DNA of 64,000 nucleotides from Salsipaludibacter sp963735045 (GTDB taxonomy: Bacteria; Actinomycetota; Nitriliruptoria; Nitriliruptorales; Nitriliruptoraceae), in the NCBI GenBank assembly GCA_963735045.1, contig CAVTIZ010000001.1, forward strand, positions 558,001-622,000, read 5' to 3'. The translations under genes were made by a program, and so were the position numbers. The notes beneath the pieces are model-generated. The model ran no database searches. It worked only from the letters and a program-made list of their open reading frames with translations, and was not told the origin of the DNA. Shown here in pieces: positions 25,700-33,337 of the stretch. Numbering within the stretch: the stretch's first letter is position 1; every line of letters begins with the position of its first letter.

Positions 25700-26443
25700 T
25701 CATCCCGTCGTCGTGGCGGTGTCGGCGTCGGCGCGCCGGTCGTCGTCCCCGTCGCCCCGGTCCTCGGCGCCCCGCTCCTCGGGGCGGCCCCCGTCGGGGC
25801 GGCCCCCGTCGTGGCGGTCCCCGTCGTGGCGGTCCCCGTCGTCGGCGTCGTGGCGATCCCCCTGGCCGTTGTCGTGGTAGGGATCCCCACGGCCGTTGCC
25901 GTCGCGTCGACGAGAGATCGCACCCCGGTCATCACGGGTCGGGCGCAGCCCGTCCATCGACTGGTCGTCGAGCTGCTGGTCCCAGAACTGCAGGCACGAC
26001 CGCTCGAAGCTGCAGCCGACGCGCACCGCCGACAGCGCGTAGCGCCACTCCGGCCGGTTGACCAGCAACTGCTCGAGGCGTTCGTACTCGCCCAGCCGTG
26101 CCACGTGGACCCCACGGCGCGACCGCGCCAGGTCCACCACGTCGGCCGGCGCCACCATCCCGGCGAAGTACAGCTTGAGCATCCCCGGGTCCTTGCTGGG
26201 TTCGCTCAGCCATGCCCGCAGTGCGGCCTCGCCGGCGGGCGTGACGGTGTAGGTCCGGCGCGGGCGACCGTCCTTGTCCTTCTGCTCGTAGAGCAGTCCG
26301 GCGGCGGACAACCGCGACGGTTCGGCATAGAACGGGTCCCGGTCCTGGTCGAAGTAGTTGTTGGCGTCGTGGCGTCGGATCGCGGCCACGATCACGCTGA
26401 TGAGCAGGATGATCAGTGCCACGATCAGGATGAGCGTCAGCAT
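25700..26443 (-). CDS. Membrane-anchored PadR-like protein
   Basis: A 247-residue protein; ATG 26443 follows GGAGGAA, a strong ribosome site. Residues 2-22 form a membrane helix (LTLILIVALIILLISVIVA). Residues ~37-80 match the recognition helix and wing of PadR regulators (FYAEPSRLSAAGLLYEQ, then RRTYTVTPAGEAALRAWL). Residues 85-160 match the PadR C-terminal dimerisation domain (GMLKLYFAGMV; EWRYALSAVRVG). The first helices of the usual PadR winged helix are missing, replaced by the membrane segment. The last ~75 residues are an Asp/Arg/His/Gly-rich disordered tail. It may be a membrane-tethered regulator or a PadR fold recruited for protein contacts. Confidence 0.7.
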   Translation of the reverse strand: MLTLILIVALIILLISVIVAAIRRHDANNYFDQDRDPFYAEPSRLSAAGLLYEQKDKDGRPRRTYTVTPAGEAALRAWLSEPSKDPGMLKLYFAGMVAPADVVDLARSRRGVHVARLGEYERLEQLLVNRPEWRYALSAVRVGCSFERSCLQFWDQQLDDQSMDGLRPTRDDRGAISRRRDGNGRGDPYHDNGQGDRHDADDGDRHDGDRHDGGRPDGGRPEERGAEDRGDGDDDRRADADTATTTG

Positions 26444-26544
26444 CGTGGTTCCTCCGGTTCGGGGGGTCGGGGGCGGTCGGGGCGGGAGCAGGGGCCGGTG
26501 GGGGCCGCGGCTGGTCGGGTCGGCCCGGCCAGCGGCCGTGGTGG

Positions 26545-29469
26545 TCAGCCGTCCGGGGGGATCCCGGGCTGGACGCCGCGCAACTCCGCCGGGGCGGGGC
26601 GATCGGCCGGCGGTGGCTCGTCCGAGGCCGGGGGCTGGATGTCCAGGGCGTCGTCGTCGGACGGCTCGGGTCCTGCGGTGTCGGGCACGGTCGGCACGTC
26701 CACGGGCGGACTGCCCGGGATGTCGACGTCGGCGGCCGACCCGAACAGGGCGACCAGCACCTCCGGCAGGGTCGGGCGCATCACGACGCGGTCGCCCCAC
26801 ACCGCGACGACCTTGGTCAGTTGGGGAATGCTGGACAACTGGGCGTCGAGCAGCTCCGAGACCTCGGACTTGTCGGCCTGGACGAACAGGGGCTGCAGGT
26901 ACAGCACGTCGTCGTCGAAGGGCTGCACCACCAGGTCCCCACGCGACACCCGTGACCCCGACTGCATGCGCAGCGTCATCCACGCCGAGATCCGGGGGTC
27001 CTGGTCGATGCGCGCCTGGGCCTGGGCGGGGCCCGGCACGGTCCGATCGGGTGGGAACTCGATGCTGGTGAGCTGGCCGTAGGCCCACGGGTCGCTGCGA
27101 CCGACCAGGTAGCCGGTCATGACGTTGCGGTCCGAGGGCAGGAAAGGCTGCACGATCGCGAACTCGTCGCGATCCTCACCCGGGTAGCGGGTGAACAGGT
27201 ACGACGGGCGAAGGTCCTTCAACCGGTCCTCGTCGCTGGATCGCTCGCGCCGGATCTTGATGAACGAGGCGTCGGGCGGGATGCGCCACGAGGCCTCCCG
27301 GGCGTAGAAGGAGGCGGCGTCGCGCATGTGGTAGTCGGTCCACACCACGGACTGGACGCGGAACAGGTCCTGGGCGTAGCGGAAGTGGGCGCGGAGGTCC
27401 TCACTGGCCTGCTCGACGGGCAGGAAGCTCTCCGGGAAGACCTTCTGCCAGGCCTGAATGATCTTGTCCTCGGGGTCCACGACGTACATGGTCACGGTGC
27501 CGTCGTAGGCGTCGACCACGACCTTGACGCTGTTGCGGATGTAGTTGGCCACCCCGTCGATGCCCGCGCTCTGGCGGATGAACTCGCGTGGCACGAGGCC
27601 GCCGGTCCCCTCGCGTTCCGGGGGCTCGTCGATCATGGTCAGGTCGCCGAGGTCGACCCGCTTGGAGTAGGGCATCATGTCGCTGGTCGTGTAGGCGTCC
27701 ACGATCCACTTGATGCGTCCGTCGACCACGACGGGGTACGGGTTGTGGTCGACCGACAGGAAGGGCGCCGCCAGCTTGACCCGTTCCTGGACCTGGCGAT
27801 GCCACATCACCGTGGTCTTGTCGTTGTAGAGCTGCGACAGCAGCACACGCGGTTCCCAGAACCGCAGGGCGAACAGGATCCGGCGCGGGATGGTCCCGAC
27901 CGGGACCCCGGCCTCACCCTCGTAGTGGTGGGGGACGTAGCCCGACCCCTCGGCCGGCAGGTCCACTTCCGGCGTCTCGGTGGGCGCGATGCTGTAGGGC
28001 AGTTCGTTGTCGCCGAAGTACACCCGGGGGTTGTCGGCCAACAGCGCCGGGGCGCCCTCGACCGGGAGGTTCTGGGCCACGAACGTCGGCAGCCCTCGTT
28101 CGGTGTGGCCGGCGGGATGCCCGGCGGCCACCCCGTAGCCGTGGGTGTACACCAGGTGCTGGTTCTGCCACGTCCGGGCGTCTTCGGGGATCGAGTCGGT
28201 CTCGAGCTCCCGCACGCCCAGCATCACCTGGCGCAGCTGGCCGTCGATCCGGTAGCGATCCGTGTCGACGTCGGGGAAGGTGTAGTAGCTGCGGAACGCC
28301 TGCAACTCCTCGTAGTCGATCCAGAGTGTGTCCTCGTCCCACAGGCGCAGCGCCGACACGGCCGGGGCGGCGTCGCCCAGGTCCGTTCGTTGGGCCCCGC
28401 CCTCGGCTCGGGTTCGCACGACCCCGTCCAGCCCGAAGCCGTACTGGGTCGCCTCCAGGTGGTTGTCGATGTAGGGGGCCTCGCGTTCCAGCTCCTGTGG
28501 CTCCACGATCAGCAGCTGGTACAGGTGCGGGTAGAACCGCGCCATCGACAGGCCGACCAGCATCAGCCAGATGAACGCCACCGTCGGCAGGATCCACCCG
28601 GGTTTGCGGATGTTGATCTGGAACAGGACGAACAGGACCACGCACGACGCGGCCACGAACTGGTAGGCCACCAGGCTGGCGTTGGCCTCGGTGAAGCCCA
28701 GCCCGGTCAGCACGCCCTGCTCGGAGTAGCTGAGCATGTGCAGCTCGAGCATCAGTCCCCACCCGATCACCAGGATCAGCAGCCCCAGCAGGATCGAGAA
28801 GTGGATGTTGACCTGCATGGGCAGTTTCGAACCGGGCGCCTGGGGCCGGATCCCGCCGAAGATGTAGGACGTGATCACGGTCAGCACCAGCGTCACCAGC
28901 AGCGCCCAGAACAGGACCTTGTTCACCAACAGCAACAGCGGCAGGTCGAACATGAAGTAGGACAGGTCCCGCCCGAAGTACGGGTCGGTGCGACCCCACT
29001 GGACCTGGTTCGCCCACAGCAGGATGGTGTCCCACTTGTCGTGGACCGCGTAGCCGAACACGACGCCGACGATCACGGCGATCACCGAGATGATGGGGTT
29101 GGTGAAGGGCATCAACCAGCGACGCCAGTGGTCGATGGTCTTCTCGTCGGCCGAGATGATCCGGTCCAGCGGCGACAGCCGCACGGCCTCGCGCATGCTG
29201 ACCAGCACCAGGGTGGTCACCGCACCGGCCAGCCCGACCACCAGGAACACCTGGACGCGCACCACGGTCAACAGCACGTCGAGGTAGCCCAGGGCGTCGT
29301 ACCACAACACCTCGGTCCAGAACCGGGCGGTCCAGATCGCGCCGATCAACCCGACCACGATCACGATCACCCAGTACAGGAAGCGTCGCTTGACCCTGAG
29401 CAGGAACAGGCGGATGAGCAGGCGGATGGCCAGGCTGTGCTGTTCGGTGACCGGCGACTGCGTACTCAC
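26545..29469 (-). CDS. UPF0182 (COG1615) family large membrane protein
   Basis: A 974-residue protein starting at GTG 29469 with GAGGAG upstream. The first ~330 residues contain about seven membrane helices. A large outward domain of ~550 residues follows, with the conserved UPF0182 segments RFWTEVLWYDALGY (near residue 50), NHLEATQYGFGLDGV, TYTFPDVDTDRY-like and YVDPEDKIIQAWQKVFP. The last ~60 residues are acidic and Pro-rich. This family is widespread in Actinobacteria and Cyanobacteria, and its function is unknown. The gene starts 25 bases after the DUF2254 gene and heads into the PadR-like gene after 101 bases. Confidence 0.93.
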   Translation of the reverse strand: MSTQSPVTEQHSLAIRLLIRLFLLRVKRRFLYWVIVIVVGLIGAIWTARFWTEVLWYDALGYLDVLLTVVRVQVFLVVGLAGAVTTLVLVSMREAVRLSPLDRIISADEKTIDHWRRWLMPFTNPIISVIAVIVGVVFGYAVHDKWDTILLWANQVQWGRTDPYFGRDLSYFMFDLPLLLLVNKVLFWALLVTLVLTVITSYIFGGIRPQAPGSKLPMQVNIHFSILLGLLILVIGWGLMLELHMLSYSEQGVLTGLGFTEANASLVAYQFVAASCVVLFVLFQINIRKPGWILPTVAFIWLMLVGLSMARFYPHLYQLLIVEPQELEREAPYIDNHLEATQYGFGLDGVVRTRAEGGAQRTDLGDAAPAVSALRLWDEDTLWIDYEELQAFRSYYTFPDVDTDRYRIDGQLRQVMLGVRELETDSIPEDARTWQNQHLVYTHGYGVAAGHPAGHTERGLPTFVAQNLPVEGAPALLADNPRVYFGDNELPYSIAPTETPEVDLPAEGSGYVPHHYEGEAGVPVGTIPRRILFALRFWEPRVLLSQLYNDKTTVMWHRQVQERVKLAAPFLSVDHNPYPVVVDGRIKWIVDAYTTSDMMPYSKRVDLGDLTMIDEPPEREGTGGLVPREFIRQSAGIDGVANYIRNSVKVVVDAYDGTVTMYVVDPEDKIIQAWQKVFPESFLPVEQASEDLRAHFRYAQDLFRVQSVVWTDYHMRDAASFYAREASWRIPPDASFIKIRRERSSDEDRLKDLRPSYLFTRYPGEDRDEFAIVQPFLPSDRNVMTGYLVGRSDPWAYGQLTSIEFPPDRTVPGPAQAQARIDQDPRISAWMTLRMQSGSRVSRGDLVVQPFDDDVLYLQPLFVQADKSEVSELLDAQLSSIPQLTKVVAVWGDRVVMRPTLPEVLVALFGSAADVDIPGSPPVDVPTVPDTAGPEPSDDDALDIQPPASDEPPPADRPAPAELRGVQPGIPPDG

Positions 29470-29494
29470 GGGGTGCTCCTCGTCGTCGGCCGGG

Positions 29495-30862
29495 TCATGC
29501 CGTCACCCCGGGCGGCACCCGGTCCAGTGCGCGGGTGACCTCCTCGCCAAGCTGTTCGAGCATCGCGATGTCGCTCTTCTCACCGAACCGCTCGTTGGCG
29601 GTGGTCAGCAGCAGCTCGCGCTGGTCGACGATCGCCTCGTGCTGTTCGTCGGCCACCACCGCCCGGGCCACGTCGACGAGCAGTCGCATCAGGGCGGACA
29701 CGATGTCGCACTCGTCACCGGCGGCACGCCGCAGCTGGGAGATGGACAGGTCGAGGTAGGCCGGGAAGTCACGTCCGGGACACATCACCCGCAGGTAGCC
29801 CTTGTCGTCGCGGAAGGTCTGGGAGCCGACCCGGTGCGACGCGAGCTCCACGATGATCACCGACAGGTGCTCGATCGACTGCAGCGCGGTGGTCGGATCG
29901 TTGATGGCCGGGGACGACGCGCGCAGGGCGATGTCGACCAGCTGGGTGATGCCGAACGCGGCGTCGGACTTCAGGCTGCGTTCCAGCCCCAGCTGGGTCA
30001 CTTCCAGCACCGGCTGCCGGATCTCGTCGATGTCGGGGCAGGCGGCGTCCTCGTCGACCGACCACACCCACGCCAGTGGGGTCCCCTCGATGACCTTGTC
30101 GCCCAGCTGGCGGACGAAGCGCACCACGATGTCGTGCTTGGCCGCCACCGTGACCAGCTCCGAGGCCTCGAAGTCCTGGATCACCCGCGAGTCGTTGGCG
30201 TTGACGGGCCGGGCGCGATCGGGGATGGTCGGATGCTCGACCTCGGGGTCCGAGCCGTCCCACTCCCCGTAGTTTCGGCGGATCGAGACCAGCGTCTCGT
30301 CGAGCAGCTGCTGCATGATGACCTCGACCCGGATGCTGTGGACGAGGTGGTGGATGAAGTAGATGATCCCGGCCATCATCGCCAGGGCGAGCACGAAGGC
30401 CACGGTGACGGCCAGGTTGGGCACCCCGACCTGGCCCTGACGGGTCCGGATGATGCGCAGCAGCGACACGCTGTAGGTGAACACGCCCACGAACAGGGCG
30501 ATGACGACCTGGGTCCCGCGATCCCGCAGGAACTGTTGCGGCAGTCGTGGCGAGTACTGCTGGGCGGCGACCTGCAGCGCCACGACCGTCAGCGAGAACA
30601 CCAGGCTGACGATCGTGATGGAGGTGCCCGACACCGTCTCGACCAGCCGCTGGGCACCCTCGGGGAACCCGGTCAGCAACAGTCCGTGGAGGGCGCCCGG
30701 CGGGATCCGGATGTCGACGGCGGCCAGCGCGATGGGCAGCGCGAAGGCGATCAGCGCGGCGAACGTCGGCAGCACCCACAGCGCATGGGCCAGCCGCTCG
30801 CGCATGCGCCCCAGCCGGTTGGAGACGCTGACGCCGAAGATGCCGACGGACTGGTCACGCAT
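29495..30862 (-). CDS. DUF2254 predicted membrane protein
   Basis: A 455-residue protein; ATG 30862 overlaps the stop of the upstream channel gene (TGATG). Four membrane helices are visible in the first ~190 residues (LWVLPTFAALIAFALPIAL; GTSITIVSLVFSLTVVALQVAA; VVIALFVGVFTYSVSLL; VTVAFVLALAMMAGIIYFI). The rest is soluble and contains QQYSPRLPQQFLRDR and DIALRASSPAINDPTTALQ, both conserved in DUF2254. The family has no assigned function. Coupling to an ion-channel-type gene points to an envelope or ion-homeostasis role (inference). Confidence 0.9.
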   Translation of the reverse strand: MRDQSVGIFGVSVSNRLGRMRERLAHALWVLPTFAALIAFALPIALAAVDIRIPPGALHGLLLTGFPEGAQRLVETVSGTSITIVSLVFSLTVVALQVAAQQYSPRLPQQFLRDRGTQVVIALFVGVFTYSVSLLRIIRTRQGQVGVPNLAVTVAFVLALAMMAGIIYFIHHLVHSIRVEVIMQQLLDETLVSIRRNYGEWDGSDPEVEHPTIPDRARPVNANDSRVIQDFEASELVTVAAKHDIVVRFVRQLGDKVIEGTPLAWVWSVDEDAACPDIDEIRQPVLEVTQLGLERSLKSDAAFGITQLVDIALRASSPAINDPTTALQSIEHLSVIIVELASHRVGSQTFRDDKGYLRVMCPGRDFPAYLDLSISQLRRAAGDECDIVSALMRLLVDVARAVVADEQHEAIVDQRELLLTTANERFGEKSDIAMLEQLGEEVTRALDRVPPGVTA

Positions 30863-32061
30863 CAGCGACCACCCCCGGTACGCAACTCCTGGGGTCGCTG
30901 CTCGGGCCCGTCCTGCAGACGCGCGACGAGGTCCAGGACGTCGTCGTCGTCGGGGCGCAGGCGCAGCCCGTAGCCGAGGTCCCACGTGGTCGCGTCCACG
31001 AAGTCGCCGACCCGGGATGCGAAGGGCAGCCAGGCCCGGTAGCGCTGGTACAGCTCCTCGAGCGCCGGGTCGCCCTCGATCCGGGCGATGCGACGCATCT
31101 CCGCGTCCAGGTGCAGGAAGTCCTCCACCCAGGGGTCGGTGCTCCCGAGCCGCCCGCGGGCGGTGTCGAGGAAGGCCTGGAGGTCCACCGGCACGGCTCG
31201 GCTCCGGTGCACCACGGGCACGAAGCGGTGCTCGAGGTCGTCGATCATGGCCGGGAGGGCCGACTCCAGGGCCAGCAGCGACGGGTGTGCCTGCACGGGG
31301 TGGTTGCCGGGCAGGCCCCACCGGAGCCCGGCCGTGATCCGTCCCAGGGTCTCGACCAGGTGGGGCAACGACCGCCAGGTACGGCGCGGGTGGTAGTAGT
31401 ACACGATCGGGTGGCGTCGCAGCCCCTCGTGCAGCTCGACCAGGTCCGAGACGATGTCGTGCAGCCAGGGCTCGACGGCCTGGGGTTCCCCGTGGTGGAA
31501 GTGGGTGCTCAGGTAGGTCTGGGGCCGGGAGATGTCACCGGCGTGGTGGTGCATCGTGGTGGCCAGGCAGTGGAACTGCAGCAGCACCTGGTGGACACGC
31601 AGGAAGTAGGTGATCGCCATCGTGAGCACCACGCCACCGAGGATGGCCTCGGCCGCCACCGTGAACGAATACGTCGTGCTCGAGGGACTGATCTCGACGA
31701 AGCCGATCGTGGACAGGGTCACCCACGACAACCGGAAGGCCGCGGCGAGGCTGGGCTGGGAGCCCCCGCCGAAGAAGAAGTTCTGGGGGGACATGCCACC
31801 GAAGTAGATCAAGGCGAACCCGGTGATGATCAGGGCGAACCACACCCCCACGATCGCGGGGATCATCAGGGGTGCCCCGAAGGACAGCCATGCGCGTCGG
31901 GTCACGGGCGGCAGGCCCTTGGCGCCGTGGCGCCAGGCCCACCACAGGACGCGGTAGACACGACTGCTGAGGATGCTGAACCCGTCGCCGTCGAGCACCG
32001 TGAGGAACAGGTCGAGCACCGCGACGAGGACGACGAGGCCGCCGAGCACGCTGATCACCAC
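30862..32061 (-). CDS. Two-pore-helix ion-channel family membrane protein
   Basis: Start set at GTG 32061, where a membrane helix begins (VISVLGGLVVLVAVLDLFL). An ATG at 32232 would add 57 basic, Pro-rich residues and cannot be excluded. The 399-residue product has helices at about 2-24, 65-88 and 133-155. The pore loop WVTLSTIGFVEISP (113-126) is related to the potassium-channel filter TxGFGD, but reads TIGFVE. That change makes selectivity uncertain. The soluble C-terminal half (~230 residues) is His-rich at first (FHCLATTMHHHAGD). It is the promoter-proximal gene of a seven-gene run. Confidence 0.75.
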   Translation of the reverse strand: MVISVLGGLVVLVAVLDLFLTVLDGDGFSILSSRVYRVLWWAWRHGAKGLPPVTRRAWLSFGAPLMIPAIVGVWFALIITGFALIYFGGMSPQNFFFGGGSQPSLAAAFRLSWVTLSTIGFVEISPSSTTYSFTVAAEAILGGVVLTMAITYFLRVHQVLLQFHCLATTMHHHAGDISRPQTYLSTHFHHGEPQAVEPWLHDIVSDLVELHEGLRRHPIVYYYHPRRTWRSLPHLVETLGRITAGLRWGLPGNHPVQAHPSLLALESALPAMIDDLEHRFVPVVHRSRAVPVDLQAFLDTARGRLGSTDPWVEDFLHLDAEMRRIARIEGDPALEELYQRYRAWLPFASRVGDFVDATTWDLGYGLRLRPDDDDVLDLVARLQDGPEQRPQELRTGGGR

Positions 32062-32459
32062 GTCGGCACGCCCCGGACGAGGTCGAGCGGGTCGGCGGAC
32101 CCGGAGGTCCGCGAGGGGCGGGGCGCGAGCCTGCGCGCCGGTGTGCACGGTCGGGCGCGGGTGGGACCTGGGGAGGGCGGGGCGGTGGCACGGGGGGAAG
32201 CCATGGCGGTCCTGGTCGGTGGGCGGTGGCATCCCCCCGGGACCCCGCCCTGTCCTGTCCGCCTCGTCACCGAGACGTAGTCATAAATATTTTTATGACT
32301 CATTCCCAACCGTAGTGATCACGGAGCGACTTGTGCAACCCCCCTCCCGAAAACACCACGACACCTGTCGGGCATCATCGACGATGGGCAGGCATCCGCC
32401 AGGGGGTGACCACCGGCGGACCGGGCAGTCCTGTCGAGCGGCCGGTGACGGCCCTCGGC
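32062..32459. other. Non-coding interval with AT-rich control region
   Basis: Nearly 400 bases between the channel gene and the truncated LysR gene. The part next to the channel gene may be leader or an N-terminal extension. The centre holds the only strongly AT-rich stretch of this neighbourhood (about 32279-32315). The remaining ~140 bases toward the LysR stop show no gene or repeat that I can support. Confidence 0.6.
32279..32309 (-). promoter_or_regulatory. Promoter with perfect 9-bp inverted repeat upstream of the membrane operon
   Basis: AGTCATAAA and TTTATGACT flank a 4-base loop (32279-32300). On the minus strand TTGGGA (32304-32309) and TATGAC (32280-32285) are spaced by 18 bases, a promoter overlapping the repeat. 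The site has the T-N11-A dyad style bound by LysR-type regulators, and a LysR HTH gene lies just upstream. This is probably the control site of the 14-kb membrane/surface operon. Confidence 0.6.
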
Positions 32460-32735
32460 TCACGCCTCGAGTCGATCCATCCGGTCCAGGACGGCCTCCA
32501 GGCGATCGACGGACGCGGCGACCTCCTCGGCGAGCGCGGTCGCCGCGGCGGAGGGGACGACGCCGCGACCGTGGCGTTCGAACAGCGTCCGTCCGCTGAC
32601 GGCCTCCAGCGCCTGGAGACGCTGGGTGACCGCGGGCTGGGAGACCCCGAGCTCACGGGCAGCCTGGGTCAACGACGACGCGCGGTAGATGGCGATGAAC
32701 GTCTGGAGGTGCACCAGGCCGATGCCGGCACTCAC
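32460..32735 (-). CDS. Truncated LysR-type regulator (HTH domain only)
   Basis: A 91-residue product; GTG 32735 follows AAGGAA. It begins LVHLQTFIAIYRASSLTQAARELGVSQPAVTQRLQALE, a textbook LysR winged-helix DNA-binding domain, continues through GRTLFERHGRGVV and the linker helix (ALAEEVAASVDRLEAVLDRMDRL), then stops. The ~200-residue effector domain of normal LysR proteins is absent and no remnant of it is seen downstream. It could be a decayed gene or a working solo DNA-binding protein, since HTH and dimerisation helix are intact. An AT-rich dyad suitable for LysR binding lies 160 bases further on. Confidence 0.75.
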   Translation of the reverse strand: MSAGIGLVHLQTFIAIYRASSLTQAARELGVSQPAVTQRLQALEAVSGRTLFERHGRGVVPSAAATALAEEVAASVDRLEAVLDRMDRLEA

Positions 32736-32980
32736 GGAAGGTTCCTTGCCGACCCCACACTGGTCCGACCCCGGCGCGGTTGACCGCGGGCGCGATCGCG
32801 GTCGTGTGCGGCACACCCGCCGGGCCGCCGTACCCCCCGGGGGGAGGGCGCGTCGGCGACGCCCCTCACCGTCGACCACGACGAGGACGGTGGCGCCAGG
32901 CGACGGTCGTGGTGTCGGTCACTGCAGCCCCCCGGCGCGCGGTCACGTCGTCCAGGCACCCGGGACGCCACACCCGGCCG

Positions 32981-33184
32981 TCACACCGGGATGACGTGCA
33001 CCGCCTGCTTGCCCGTCTGGCCGACGGCGACGTCGAACCGGACGCGGGTCCCGATGTCCATCGTGGGCCGATGCTCGCGCGTCGCCGCCTCCACCTCGAA
33101 GGGCAGGAGTTCGCCGTCCCGATCGGCCCGGACGATGCCGGCACCGTGGTCGGCGTCGACGTGGTGCACGACACCTTCAGCCAT
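32981..33184 (-). CDS. Cold-shock-domain protein
   Basis: A 67-residue single-domain protein from ATG 33184. It follows the CSD layout: EGVVHHVDADHGAGIVRAD, then ELLPFEVEAA, then MDIGTRVRFDVAVGQTGKQAVHVIPV. The RNA-binding motifs are degenerate: GFGFI is replaced by GAGIV and VFVHF by LLPFE, so most aromatic contacts are lost. A TATGCT -10 box ends six bases before the ATG, and no ribosome site is present, so the mRNA is probably leaderless. The likely role is RNA or single-strand binding, perhaps weaker than in CspA. Confidence 0.8.
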   Translation of the reverse strand: MAEGVVHHVDADHGAGIVRADRDGELLPFEVEAATREHRPTMDIGTRVRFDVAVGQTGKQAVHVIPV

Positions 33185-33337
33185 GCGTCGAGCATAACGA
33201 GGCGGGGGAACCCGCACCCCGGTCATGCGTGCCAGCCGGGTGCCCGGCCCCCGCCATGCGCGGGATGCGCACGAGTCCGGACCGGGGACCGACCAGAGAC
33301 GGGTCGGGCTTGGACGTGTGGATCTGGACGTGTCGGG

